From: Tridacna crocea
Taxonomy: Eukaryota > Mollusca > Bivalvia > Cardiida > Cardiidae
DNA: 64,000 nucleotides
NCBI GenBank assembly: GCA_943736015.1
Contig: OX031063.1
Span: 5,809,001-5,873,000, forward strand
Direction of reading: 5' to 3'
Below, piece after piece: positions 31,229 to 41,895 of this stretch. Every line of letters begins with the position of its first letter. Positions within the stretch are counted from its first letter, which is position 1. A model generated the notes under the pieces. That model was not told the DNA's origin. It made no database searches and saw only the letters and a program-made list of their open reading frames with translations. The translations under genes were made by a program, and so were the position numbers.

Positions 31229-31495
31229 TGTTTATGTAGAAACCAGCTTCCTACTATTACAAACTTTGGGAGCTCAACAGAGAAGACAGTGCGATGCACT
31301 AACTTACTCTGTTACTAACACTAATACTTTCCCACTTATCTACCGGGAAAAAAACTGCAAAATAAGTGTGAGAAAAGTTATAGGAAAGGAATAACAAACT
31401 CTGTGGGTCCAAAATCAGTAATACAGTTGACGGTTATTTGGAGTTCGTGTCGCGAATTTGAGGTGGTCATAATTTTACCTTAACACCGGTGACAC

Positions 31496-31753
31496 CATCC
31501 TCGGATACCCCGGGGTCTCCCTATTTGCTACGCTACATCGACCCCTGGGACAATTAATTGAATTTCCCTCGCTTTACCGCTGGCCGAATGCTGGCTTTTC
31601 ATTGGTTCCATCATCATTTTGTGATGGGCGAGTCGATGTACGCTATGACGTTTCGTATCGATTTTCGGCGGCTGATTCAAAGTTTTATTAGTCAATTGTC
31701 CCAGGGGTCGATGTAGCGTAGCAAATAGGGAGACCCCGGGGTATCCGAGGATG
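31496..31753. repeat. MITE F, 258 bp with 60-bp perfect terminal repeats
   Basis: Arms 31496-31555 and 31694-31753 are identical over 60 bp when inverted, starting CATCCTCGGATACCCCGGGG. GGTGACAC is duplicated at 31488-31495 and 31754-31761 (9 bp if the next C is counted). GC-rich and non-coding; the perfect arms imply a recent insertion. Confidence 0.92.
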
Positions 31754-32316
31754 GGTGACACCACCTGTGGAAAAAAATAAACAACTTTCGCTTTCGTAAA
31801 TCTTTCAGTTCATTGAAAAACAATCGATTTCTGACAAAATTTTTGGGAAAACCGGACTTTCTAATGCAATTAAGAGAAGTTGACATATTGCAGAAATACT
31901 GATATGGTAAAATTCGTACCGGTTTCGGTTTTTCTTTGAAAAGACCGCGATTAATCGGTATATCAGTAAACCGTTTCACCTCTAGCACTAAGATATGTAA
32001 TTGAAAATGGCATATTGAAGTAGACTGGGTGAGGCTATCAATCGTGGAAATACTAATTTTTTTTTTTGAAAATAGCATCACTTGGTCATAGCCTTCTACT
32101 GGGACAACCATAAAAAATTTGTCTACCAATCACTTGGTCCTGGGCTTTTTCTTTCCAAAACCAGTTCGACCCATGGCTTGTTCATCCCATGATTGCACGC
32201 TACTCCATTTGATAAGGCATGAATAGTAATAGAGGGAAATAATATTAATTGTAATGTTGGGAATTTAATGTTAACAGCCAAAATATATTTCAAAATCATA
32301 GTTTTCAGGAACAAAC

Positions 32317-32545
32317 TTAACTCTTTACCACACGAGAAAATTTTAGACTGGTCCAAATTGAAAGCATTTGCAGAGAACAAAATAAAGGTGACTGCAAAAT
32401 TGAAATTTGTTCCGGGAAGGGTAGAAAACACTGTGGGAAAAGGAGAAAATGCTGGTTACCAGCATTTTCTCCTTTTCCCACAGTGTTTTCAAAAGACTTC
32501 TTTCTCATGGGCGTCAAAAGTAGGGATTGTGTGGTAATGGGTTAA
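32317..32545 (-). repeat. Family A MITE
   Basis: Intact; ACACTGTGGG / CCCACAGTGT stem; TTAACTCTTTACCACACGA..GGTAATGGGTTAA. Confidence 0.92.
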
Positions 32546-32769
32546 TGGGATATATTCACATGGTTTCTATTGCTATCCATCATACATCCTACTGTCAAGG
32601 GACGTTACTCCTGACTCCTTCTTGTGATCAAAGGGTGATCACAAAACACAAATAATTCTAACTTTGCCACAATTAAGTACTCTCCCTTGAACCAAAAAGT
32701 AATCCATTTGCTTAGTAGGTTAATTTCCATTTCTGTCAGTTATTATTCCACTAGTAAAGGGATACAATT

Positions 32770-32935
32770 TTTGCTAAACAAGCGAAATATTCTCTCAGAG
32801 GATAGAAAAATGACAGCATGGATAGATTGATTGGTAAAGTTGCTGAACAATGATGTGTAAGGTCAACAGTTCAAATCCTAGGGGACGTTACAAATTTTCG
32901 TGCATATTTTTTTTTCGCCCAACAGCCATGTCTTT
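32770..32935 (+). repeat. SINE-like fragment (second type)
   Basis: Shares GAAAAATGACAG..TAGATTGATTGGTAAAGTTGCTGA with 30400-30545, and has a B-box-like GGTCAACAGTTCAAATCC. Confidence 0.4.
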
Positions 32936-32998
32936 ATGAATTTTCCTTCTGAAATTTGATTTTCTCTGCTCCCAAAAAAGAAACGGGTCAAATTCTAG

Positions 32999-33233
32999 TT
33001 CAACACTTTACAAAGTAACATTTTTTTTAGACTGGTACAAACTGAAGGAATTTGCAAACAACAAATTAAAGATGGCTCAAATGCTGAAACTTGTCCTTCA
33101 TACCTTAATACAGTATAAAACATTGTGTGAAAAGGAGAAAATGCTGTTAACCAGCATTTTCTCCTTTTTCCATAACGTTTTAAAAAGTCTATCTTAAGGT
33201 CATTAAACCTTGTGATTGTCTGGCAAGGGTTAA
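32999..33233 (-). repeat. Family A MITE, diverged
   Basis: Left TTCAACACTTTAC; hairpin good (CTGTTAACCAG); right TTAA shared with the next. Confidence 0.75.
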
Positions 33234-33427
33234 CTCATTAACACACAATCCCTACTAACATCGTGGGAAAAGGAGAAACTGCTGGTAACCAGCATTTTCT
33301 CCTTTTCCTACAATGTTTTCTACCCTTCACGAAATAAATTTCAAATTTTCAGTCACTTTTACTTTGTCGTCTGCAAATGCTTTCGATTTGGACAAGCCTA
33401 AAATATTGTCATCTGGTAATGAGTTAA
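33230..33427 (+). repeat. Family A MITE, left flank deleted
   Basis: The left arm jumps from CCCTACT to AACATCGTGGG. The hairpin and right end are intact. Confidence 0.85.
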
Positions 33428-33948
33428 ACAGCACTCTGAGAAAAATAAATTTCACACAGCTACAAAATGTATTATGCCACACATATTGTTTCATACAGTG
33501 GATCAACTTTGCGTAAAACTGATTGAATAATGAGGAAGAAAGGTCATTTGACCTCTATAAAAATTACCAATATTTAACAGTTTTGACCCAGATTAGGCAG
33601 CACATAATGTGCAAAATTACATAGCTTAAAACTTTTTTGCAGATGCACCTATACACCTTTTTAAAAAAAGATGAATAATTCATTTGGCCCTCAAGAGCTC
33701 ACTTAAGTTGGAAGGGAAGTAATCCATCCTATTGTAACTATTTTTACAAGACTTACCTCCCCTAGAAAACCTTACCAGCAAGCACATGTGACTGTATCCT
33801 TAGTAGTTTTTACATTTTCACCAGTATTTTCTCCTTTTTCCCTCAATGCTTTCATAAGCCTTCTTCTACATTAATATAATAAAGGAATTTCTAACTTAAC
33901 TATTTGCCAGACAGCATTCAACTTGAAACCAATTATGGTTTTAGTTTT

Positions 33949-34176
33949 TTAACCCCTTACCAAACACCAAAATTTTGGACTAGTCCAAATTGAAAGCATC
34001 TGCAGATGACAAAATAAACGTAACTGAAAAAATGAAATTTGATTTGAAAAGGGTAGAAAACATTGTGGGAAAAGGAGAAAATGCTGGTTACCAGCATTTT
34101 CTCCTTTTTCCACAAAGTTTTCAAAGGCATCTTTCTTAGGGTCGTCAAAAGTCAGGATTGTGTGGTAAAGAGTAAA
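33949..34176 (-). repeat. Family A MITE
   Basis: Left TTAACCCCTTACC; perfect inner hairpin; right GGTAAAGAGTAA. Confidence 0.85.
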
Positions 34177-34182
34177 AAGGTA

Positions 34183-34299
34183 CACAAGAAAACATTGCAA
34201 GAAAACGAGAAAATGCTGGTTTCCAGCATTTTCTCCTTTTCCAACAATGTTTCTGGGGGATAAGTCATTAAACCTTGGGCTTGTTTGGTCACAGGTTAA
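34183..34299 (-). repeat. Family A MITE, right half with hairpin
   Basis: Begins AAGAAAACATTGCAAGAAAA; centre GGTTTCC; right TTAA lies only 16 bp from the ATP7-like exon. Confidence 0.7.
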
Positions 34300-34315
34300 G
34301 GTCACCGATATTTAC

Positions 34316-34438
34316 CCTGATACTTATAACTCCGGCTTCTTTTCCAATGTTTGTCTCTATATTTTTAACACATGACTGACAGGTCATTCCCTGGACATCC
34401 AGGACAGTTGACCGCTCCATTTCTTTCTCGTCCAGTGT
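34316..34438 (-). CDS. ATP7-like: Exon of copper-transporting P-type ATPase (ATP7-like), HMA domain
   Basis: On the minus strand, an exon of exactly 41 codons (phase 0 to phase 0) lies between TTGTCTGTTTTCAG and donor AGG|GTAAAT. It reads TLDEKEMERSTVLDVQ, then GMTCQSCVKNIETNIGKE, then AGVISIR. GMTCxSC is the copper-binding motif of heavy-metal-associated domains, and the surrounding pattern fits the N-terminal metal-binding repeats of ATP7A/ATP7B. Those ATPases pump Cu(I) into the secretory pathway or out of the cell. The second half of the domain should be in the next exon at lower coordinates, but neither it nor the ATPase core was found. The window is therefore probably intronic or near one end of a long gene; a duplicated exon fragment is possible. 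Confidence 0.85.
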
Positions 34439-34628
34439 CTGAAAACAGACAATAAAATCCTGATAATCTTCACCTCAGATATTTTGAATACAAAGTCTTA
34501 ACTAATTTTAGCAGCCACCTAGGGCATGGAATAAATTCGATTGTGAAACGACAAGTGAATTCGGCACTATAAACACAGTGTAACGAAAGTGTCCTGAAAT
34601 TTATGTTACTGTGTTACTGTGTATAGAG

Positions 34629-34656
34629 TGACGTCATTCCATATAGGGTGACGTCA
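34629..34656. promoter_or_regulatory. Paired CRE-like TGACGTCA sites
   Basis: TGACGTCA at 34629-34636 and 34649-34656 in a 20-bp direct repeat (TAGRGTGACGTCATTC). They lie about 190 bp upstream (minus strand) of the ATP7-like exon. Function is inferred from the motif only. Confidence 0.35.
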
Positions 34657-35139
34657 TTCTGTAAAGCATTAGTGAGTTATTCAATGGAATATAATCTGCA
34701 TCCACATTTGTACTCCAAGTATGAACTGGTTTTCCTTTCATTAGGAGTTGGTCATGTTAGAATCAAAATAATCTTCTTTCTATCGTGGTTTATCATTCAA
34801 TAAACCACAGTTGTGAGTTTTGAGACACATAAATAATCCACACGGGCAACAGCCCAAGTAGTTTATTCATTGCATGACACAGTGATGAAGTTACAAGACT
34901 ACTTATCTTAATTTCCTGTGTTTGATCTCCATGCAAGGATCTGGAAATTTTGATGGAGTGTCTATGGTTAAAATCAAGAGCCCCAAGCCCAATACTGGCA
35001 AAACTAAAGGACATACATGCACAAGTGAGCTCTTTCAGTAATTATGATGGATGGAACATTGATAAACACCATAAACTCTTATTCAATCAATCAACTAACT
35101 GACTGATTGATCACTTGATCATTTAATCAATCAATCAAT

Positions 35140-35253
35140 CAAAAAAAGAAAATGAAATGCTGATTAACAACATTTCTCTCTTTTTCACACAATATTTTCA
35201 ATAGGCCTCTTCCTAAGGGAAGTCAAACTTGGGGTTCTGTTGCATAGAGTTAA
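35140..35253 (-). repeat. Family A MITE, right half
   Basis: Hairpin remnant GAAATGCTGATTAACAACATTTC; right TTAA shared with the next copy. Confidence 0.6.
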
Positions 35254-35438
35254 CCCATTACCACACAATCCCTACTTTTGTCGCCCCTGAGAAAGAAACC
35301 TTTTGAAAACACTGTGGGAAACAGTGCTTTTTACTCTTCCCAGAACAAATTTCAATTTTTCAGTCACCTTTATTTTGTCATCTGCAAATGCTTTCAATTT
35401 GGACCAGTCTAAAATTTTCTCGTATGGTAAAGAGTTAA
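35250..35438 (+). repeat. Family A MITE, palindrome excised
   Basis: ACACTGTGGGAAACAGTG replaces the whole hairpin, leaving only the outer few stem bases. Both flanks and termini are normal. Confidence 0.88.
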
Positions 35439-35439
35439 A

Positions 35440-35830
35440 GGAGGCCTTTTTTCCTATAAAGCAAGTGAAGTTTTCCATATAACATCATATCAAATTTTAA
35501 CTACCCTTATTTTCTGGCATTTTTCTACAAAGCAAGTAAAATATACCACATTAAATCTTATCAAATATTAACTACCCTTGTTTTCTGGCTCTTTTCTATA
35601 AAGCAAGTAAAGTATTCCCTATAACATGTTTTCAGATATTAACTACCTTTGTTTTCTGGCATTTTTCTACAAAGCAAGTAAACTATTCCATGTAACATCA
35701 AATATTAACTACCCTTTTCTCTGGCATTTTTCTACAAAGCAAATAAAGTATTCCATCTAACATCTTTTTAGATATTAACTACCCTTGCTTTTAGGCATTT
35801 TTTCTTAAAGCAAGTAAAATATTCCAACAT
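35440..35830. repeat. Tandem repeat, 71-bp unit, ~6 copies
   Basis: AAAGCAAG recurs at 35458, 35529, 35600, 35671, 35736 and 35807 (71 bp apart; one 65-bp unit). Each unit has TATTAACTACCCTTG and TCTGGCATTTTTCTAC. Confidence 0.9.
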
Positions 35831-35844
35831 CTCAACACTTGAAT

Positions 35845-36040
35845 CACCTCTTTACCAAATGAACAAATCTTAGACCAATCCAACCTGAAAGCACTTGGAG
35901 ACAACAAATAAAAGTGACTCAAAAATATTGAAAGTTGTTTTGGTAAGGTTAGAAAACCTTGTAGAAAATGGAGAAAATGCCGATTACCAGCATTTTCTCC
36001 TTTTCCCAAAAAATTTGCAAAAGCGGTCTTTTTCAGGGTT
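35845..36040 (-). repeat. Family A MITE, right end lost
   Basis: CTCTTTACCAAATGAAC left; hairpin near perfect with centre GATTACC. Confidence 0.7.
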
Positions 36041-36226
36041 GGTATTTCTATAACTATTGACAAGAAATAAATGACCTCTATTACCATATACATATTACAC
36101 ACTTGAATCATTGTCCAAACTTAGCTTCGGCTAATGTCATCTTCATGGAGGACTATGTTTTTTTTTTAACTCTTTTGAATGCTAATGCATTAATCCTGTC
36201 TTTAATAATAATACCTCAAAGAAACT

Positions 36227-36453
36227 TTAACCCTTTCCCAAACGACAAATTTTGGACTCTTCCAAACTGAAAGAGTTTGCAGACAACAATTTTAGATTTT
36301 GAAAAATGGCAGAAAGTTCTCAAAAAGGGTAGAAAACACTGTGAGAAAAGGAGAAATTGCTCATAACGAGCAATTTCTCCTTTTCCCACAATGTTTTCAA
36401 AAGACTTTTATTGCAGACACGTAAAAACCAGGGCTTGCTTGGGAAAGGTTTAA
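36227..36453 (-). repeat. Family A MITE, CCCTTTCCC subtype, CTCG centre
   Basis: GAAATTGCTCATAACGAGCAATTTC; right GGGAAAGGTTTAA. Same subtype as 18262-18493, inverted. Confidence 0.85.
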
Positions 36454-36488
36454 ATTATTGGTTTGAATTGGTAATACAAGGTGGGTGA

Positions 36489-36535
36489 CATAGATCTAAG
36501 ATGCACTTTCTGTACAATCTGATCTTGATCTATGC
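36489..36535. repeat. MITE C, partial
   Basis: CATAGATCTAAGATGCAC..CTGATCTTGATCTATG, a diverged short palindrome. Confidence 0.5.
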
Positions 36536-36546
36536 CAACCACAAAA

Positions 36547-37065
36547 GCTTCTTATTTTGAATATTACAGTAAGAGTCAAACCCGACATTTACTGTAAACA
36601 GAATTTCCGTTCAGTCCGATAATACCCAATGATATAAATATTGACTCTTTAATAATTCCTTGATTAAAGGTCAATTTATTTGCGTAATAAAAATTTAGAT
36701 TGTGTGGAAGAGAGTTTTAACTACCCTTATTTTCACAGTAATATACTGCCATGACAAATATTCTTACTTTATACATGTTTGAGACTAGCAAAAAATGCTG
36801 ACATCCTGTCAGACCTATGTAATCATAATGCCCAAACATTAGGATCAAGATTTCTGTGTGAAATAAACTGCAAACTTTGATGATCGTGACAAAACTACAG
36901 ATTTTACCATATTCAGATTAAAATAAAAAATAGTTATATATGCAAGTTTCTTTAAAATAATTTTTTGCCGACTTTCTCAACACTAGTGTAAAAGAAATCA
37001 ATATGCTTCAAATAATTTCAATGTGCAAGATTGTGGCTGTAAATTCTTGAGATCTTGTTATATGT
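36547..37065. other. No gene recognised
   Basis: AT-rich; no exon, repeat end or tandem structure supported. Confidence 0.4.
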
Positions 37066-37271
37066 ATAACTCATTACCAAACAACAATATTTTAGACTGG
37101 TCCAAATCAAAAGCATTTGCAGAAGATGAAATTAAAGTGACTGAAAATTTGAAATTTCTTTTGTGAAGGGTAGAAAACATGGTGAGAAAATTTTCTCCTT
37201 TTCCCACAATGTTTTCTAAAGGCTTCTTTCTCAGGGTTGTCAAAAGTAGGGATCACGTGGTAATGGGTTAA
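37066..37271 (-). repeat. Family A MITE, left hairpin arm deleted
   Basis: GTAGAAAACATGGTGAGAAAA joins the right arm TTTTCTCCTTTTCCC. Right GGTAATGGGTTAA. Confidence 0.8.
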
Positions 37272-37363
37272 AAGAATGTGACAATTTTTCCACTTTCAAT
37301 ATAAAATTTTATTACACTTATCAAGAAAAATGTTATCACGACTAACCTTGATAAATCCTCTTT

Positions 37364-37550
37364 AAGCTTACCGAACCCCGACAATGAATTTTTTTAAAAA
37401 TATCAAATGTAGGAAATGGAGAAAAATTCTTTTTTTCATTTTACCAAAATGTTTTCTTACCTTTCACTGAAAAATACCCTGTCATTCGAGCCACCTTTAA
37501 TTTGTCGTCTGCAAATGCTTTAAGTTTAATCCACACTGCAATATTTTTGT
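37364..37550 (+). repeat. Family A MITE, highly diverged
   Basis: Residual GGAAATGGAGAAAAATTC..CATTTTACC and the CGTCTGCAAATGCTTTAAG right flank. Confidence 0.5.
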
Positions 37551-37884
37551 TTCATAAATTTTATGCTACTGACTCATATAAAACAATTTCATCTCAACTG
37601 TCGATATAATTATTCTTTGTCAACATTTTCTGTATGTGACAATGTTTTCCACACAATCCTTCCATGACAGATTCTTTTCTATCCCAGATCTTTTCCTTTG
37701 CACATTTTTTATCACTGAAAATTATTTTTCTTTTAAAATTAAAGTAAAATGCTGAGCCTCTCAACTCTACAAGCTCTCTGTTCTATCTACGAACAAACAA
37801 AAAATGTATGACAGAATAAAACCAGTCAAAACGCCCAAGCAATTTAGCCTAAACGCCCAAGCTATAGAATAAAACAATCCACCC

Positions 37885-38105
37885 GAAACAAGACAACAAA
37901 GTTTTAAAATTTGTCCCCAAACCCGAAGCCTGCTGCAATATCAAATAAGATGTGGATGAAGTTGTGTAAGTTGTCTGAATAGGGAATTAACATTGTGGCG
38001 GAAGTAGAAAATGCTAGTTACCAGTATTTTCTGCTTATCCCATAATGTTTTTGAATTCTTCTTGCTCAAAATCATTTAAAGTTGGGATTGTGTGATAAAA
38101 AGTTG
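37885..38105 (-). repeat. Family A MITE, diverged
   Basis: Hairpin GTAGAAAATGCTAGTTACCAG; right end GATAAAAAGTTGA. Confidence 0.6.
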
Positions 38106-38534
38106 ACCTTTAACTTGAGGACAAAATTTTAGACACATCCAATTTGATAAAACTTGCAAGAAAAAAATCTAAATAGGGTTACTTTTCTGTTGTATATTTT
38201 ACCACTGGTATACAAAGCAGTAACTAGTGTCTGGGATTCACACATATTTCTTAAGCCAGAATGTCTGTAATCGGTAATTTGCAAACTTTTCAACACACAT
38301 AATCATATACATTTATCACATAACCTCCCTTGTTTTCAACGTGATATACCCATTACGAATTTTCTAATCTTATACATGTTTGATATCACTTTGTGTGACG
38401 TCATTTTTTATGTCATTTTGTATGCATTTCATACAAGTGAATGGGTCTTATGGAAAATACCGCGGGTGCATTTATGATTTTTTTTGCATCATCTGATCTA
38501 TATTTTGTGAAATATCGTTATGTGATAAAAAGAA

Positions 38535-38671
38535 TCTGACATTTGTGGGCATTTGAGATAAAATTTTATTAAACTCACCAACGAAAATGTTATTAAGCTC
38601 ACCAAAGGCTTGCTTAATAACATTTCCCTAAATTCGTTTAATAAAATCTTATCTCAAAAGCCCATGTCAGA
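38535..38671. repeat. 137-bp hairpin element
   Basis: TCTGACATTTGTGGGC at the left pairs with GCCCATGTCAGA at the right. Inner arms ATAAAATTTTATTAAACTCA / TTTAATAAAATCTTAT and AAATGTTATTAAG / CTTAATAACATTT continue the stem. A single-arm relative is at about 37306-37345. Confidence 0.75.
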
Positions 38672-38764
38672 TCCTATATGTATCTATGTATACAGATTTT
38701 CAGTAACATCTGCCCTCTACAAATAGCTTCAATTTGCAGAAGTCTAATATAAAATTATTGTCAT

Positions 38765-38974
38765 TTAACTCTTTACCAAACGACAAAATTTTAGACTCCA
38801 AATTGAACGTCAAAAATAAAAGAGAAAATTCTAAATTCATCTTTGATAGTATAGAAAACGTTGTGGGAAAAGGAGAAAATGCTGGTTCCCAGCATTTTCT
38901 CCTTTTCCAACAAAGTTTCAAGAGGCTTCTTTGTCAGGGTCGTCAAAAGTTGGCATTGTGTGGTAAAGGGTTAA
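38765..38974 (-). repeat. Family A MITE
   Basis: Left flank shortened; hairpin centre GGTTCCC; both TTAA ends. Confidence 0.8.
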
Positions 38975-39279
38975 AAGCAAAATGGGATCTAGTTTACAAG
39001 GTAGCCAGGAGCCCCACTAAGCAATACTAGAATAAAATTTTAAAAAAAAATTGATAAAAATTACCATCTTTGACGAAACACTACTTGCTCTCTGAAATTA
39101 AATTGAAATCAAATCATCAAAAAAAGATCAAAAAGAAAGATTGCGTGATGTCAGTTGTACTGAGCCAGTTGGAATACGATAACACTTCCATGTAAATAAC
39201 ACAGTACAGTATTTCAAATTTCGGTGAAATCAAGCTCATATCACAAACGGGGATTTTTTAACCCTATATAACACAAGTT

Positions 39280-39470
39280 TTAACCCATTACAACATAATC
39301 ACTACTTTTGACAACCCTGAGAAAGAAGCCTTAGCATTTTCTCCTTTTTCACAATGTCTTCTACTGACTTCACAAAACAAATTTCAAATTTTCAGTCACT
39401 TTTATTTTTTCGTCTGCAAATACTTTGAATTTGAACAAGTCTAAAATTTTGTCATCTGGTAATGAGTAAA
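39280..39470 (+). repeat. Family A MITE, left hairpin arm deleted
   Basis: GAAAGAAGCCTTAGCATTTTCTCC shows the deletion junction. Right GGTAATGAGTAA. Confidence 0.75.
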
Positions 39471-39512
39471 TTAACTCCTCCCCCCACCCCCCACCCCCAC
39501 CAAAAAAGAAAA

Positions 39513-39700
39513 AAGGATTTTGAAAACTTGGTAACCAGTATTTTCTCCTTTTTTCCCACAATGTTTTCTACTCTTCCAAAAACAAGTTTCAATTTAGAGT
39601 CATGTTCATTTATTTTGTCATGTGCAAATGGTTCCTAGCATTTTCTCCTTATCTCACTATGTTTTCAAAAGGTCTCTTTCTGCCCTTTACAAGTTTTTAC
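39513..39700. repeat. Family A MITE mosaic
   Basis: A plus left half is joined to a minus right half (CTAGCATTTTCTCCTTATCTC), so two copies have recombined. A C-rich tract (39479-39500) precedes it. Confidence 0.55.
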
Positions 39701-39713
39701 CAAATCACAAGAC

Positions 39714-39936
39714 TTAACCCTTTCCCAAACAATCCCTGGTTTTTACGACCCTGAGACAGAAGCCCTTAGAAAACATTGTGGGAAAAGGAGAAAATGCTGG
39801 TAACCAGCATTTTCTCCTTTTCCCACAATGTTTTCTATCCTGCTGGAAACAAATTTCTATTTTTGAGTTATTTTGTCGTCTGCAAGTGCTTTCAATTTGG
39901 ACCAGTCTAAAATTTTGTCATTTGGTAATGGGTTAA
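39714..39936 (+). repeat. Family A MITE, CCCTTTCCC subtype
   Basis: Perfect hairpin. The left end is TTAACCCTTTCCC but the right is GGTAATGGGTTAA, a hybrid of two subtypes. Confidence 0.85.
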
Positions 39937-40138
39937 GACTCATCAAAATTGCACACACTTTCAGACAACAAATTGACTGAGGCTGAAATAATGGTTTTGT
40001 CTTTAGATGGATTGAAAACAATGTTGGAAATAGAAAAAAAATGCTGGTTACTAGCATTTTCTTCTTTTCCAACAAGGTTTTTAAAAGGCTTCTTTTCTAA
40101 GGTTTGTTAAAAGTCGATCGTGTCAGGTAAAACCTTAA
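39937..40138 (-). repeat. Family A MITE, left end lost
   Basis: Hairpin AAAATGCTGGTTACTAGCATTTT; right TTAA shared. Confidence 0.65.
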
Positions 40139-40361
40139 CTCTTTACCACACAACAAAATTCTGGACAGGTCCAAATTCAAAACCTTTGCAGACGACAAAA
40201 TTAACCCTACTCAAAAATTGAAATTTGATCTGGAAGAGTAGAAAACATTGTGGGAAAAGGAGAAAATGCTGATGCCAGCATTTTCTCCTTTTCCCATGAT
40301 GTTTTCAAAAGGCTTCTTTTTTTAGGTCGTGAAAACCAGGGATTGTTTGGGACATGGTTAA
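40135..40361 (-). repeat. Family A MITE
   Basis: Hairpin centre shortened to GCTGATGCCAGC; right end TTGGGACATGGTTAA. Confidence 0.8.
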
Positions 40362-41612
40362 ATAAAAGTTTGGGAATGTTACTTAGTGTGTGCAGTAACT
40401 GTTGTTACTGAAATTTATGCATCTTGAAACCGTGCCCTGGTACACAGAGGACAAGGTATTCACATTTTGATATATCTGCATGCAAATTCATACATCCTGT
40501 TTGGGGTTGAATAACCATGTAATCAAGATATATGATTAGAAAATAAAAAACATAATTATACCATAAGAAAATTTCAACTTTTTTTTTCTCTTCCTTCTAA
40601 ATAATTACCTTTAGATTTAAGGATGATTACTATAAAATATCAGAAACTCTGATTTAAAAATGTTTTAGCTTTACATTAATTCTTGAAAGTAACAGTAAAG
40701 CCCAAAAGTAAACATAGAAGGTGTTTAAATGCATTTGAATTTATATCATACAATTTAAAAGTATGAAAATTACTGTGTAGGTGACAATCTGGCATTGTAC
40801 GGTCGGTTCACATGTTAGGTGCTGACAGAGAAATAATTTTCAAAAAGAGGTTATCATTGATTTTCATTACTTAGTGAATACTCATGCATTCGTGAATCTA
40901 TGTTTGCTATCAATATTTTTTGCTCACTGCTTTATTTGGCTACTATGAAACCCATAATAGACGTAAATACATGTATTCCCGATAAGCTCGAGACTCTAAG
41001 CCAAAGAAATGGGTCAAATACAGAATTAAAATGTAAAAGGGCTCATTTTATTGAAAACCACCATTTCCTCAAAAACAACCATCAGTTGTTTGTACATCAC
41101 AACATTTATTTACACTTTGTGGCCATAATTTCAAAGTACCGTATGATACCGAAAATACATCTGTGATAAGTTTAGAGGCTGCGACCTTTAGGCCTGCCCC
41201 TTGAATGACGTCAATTGACTACCTTTGGAATGACTCTGTGTTTTTCTAAAATGATTCATGAATGTATGGGAAGTCATCTGGTCAATTTCTGGCAGTGATC
41301 AAATATGTTTTTAGGGTGATTTTGCCTTGACAAATGACTTAAGCAGTGTACTTTTCGTTTTCCAAAAATGATTTCTGACACTTTCTCTGTCTATTAATAT
41401 GCTGGAATTTAATCATTGCTTTGTTTGTCTCTTTCAAAGAATGAAAATACCAGTGTCTTTTGTTTACTTTTTGCCTGATTTTAAAAATTCTGTTTTCTGT
41501 CGGCAAAGAACATAAATTATGGTTCGACCACATGATAACAGACTGTCATCTCCACACTATTTTTCGTACTTTTAAAAGGTATGGTTTTAATTTAGATGTA
41601 TTGATACCCACT
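40362..41612. other. No gene recognised
   Basis: The largest MITE-free stretch of the middle region. An 88-codon plus frame (40900-41166) shows no motif. TGACGTCA occurs near 41206. Confidence 0.35.
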
Positions 41613-41625
41613 TTGATTTGTTCTC

Positions 41626-41895
41626 GGCCCGCCCGGGTAGCTTAGTGGTGGGCGTGTCGGACTCATGACCTGGTGGTTGTGAGTTTGATACCTGGTTGAG
41701 GAGAACTCTCTTTCCGGTGTATTTTCGCCTCTCACCTCTGCTGAACTATGTGAGAAAAGTAGTCAGTGGCTTTGGAAAGAAAGTCGTGTTAGTACTGGTG
41801 TGAGAAAGCCAGGAAACACATGTGCATCACCGACCGCCATGAAATGACCTTAGCTGTTAAAGTGGCGTTAAACCCTAACACAACCAACCAACCAA
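41626..41895 (+). mobile_element. Full-length tRNA-derived SINE with 13-bp TSD
   Basis: TTGATTTGTTCTC at 41613-41625 and 41896-41908 flanks a 270-bp element. Its head has a pol III A box (TAGCTTAGTGGTGGGCG) and B box (GGTTGTGAGTTTGATACC). The body contains CTTTGGAAAGAAAGTCGTG, and the 3' end is an AACC simple repeat. It landed in a family A remnant (right part about 41905-41975). Confidence 0.92.

Larger units (their letters stand above)
30649..31984 (-). mobile_element. hAT element, decayed, perfect 8-bp TSD
   Basis: GCACTAAG at 30641-30648 and 31985-31992 flanks termini TAGGGGTGAAAC (left) and TAGAGGTGAAAC (right, inverted). Inside the left end, ATTGCAATA is repeated several times (30669-30731), as expected of subterminal transposase-binding repeats. 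A transposase C-terminal remnant is on the minus strand. Two younger MITEs (30777-31005, 31496-31753) are nested inside. Confidence 0.9.

Noticed and set aside
34793-35014. 73-codon minus frame, and a plus frame ending at a GTGAGC donor, beside the ATP7-like exon
   Set aside because: Neither shows ATP7 motifs or a matching acceptor; both overlap the same stretch and could be chance.
40900-41166. 88-codon plus frame
   Set aside because: No motif, no splice support, and composition equal to the surrounding AT-rich DNA.
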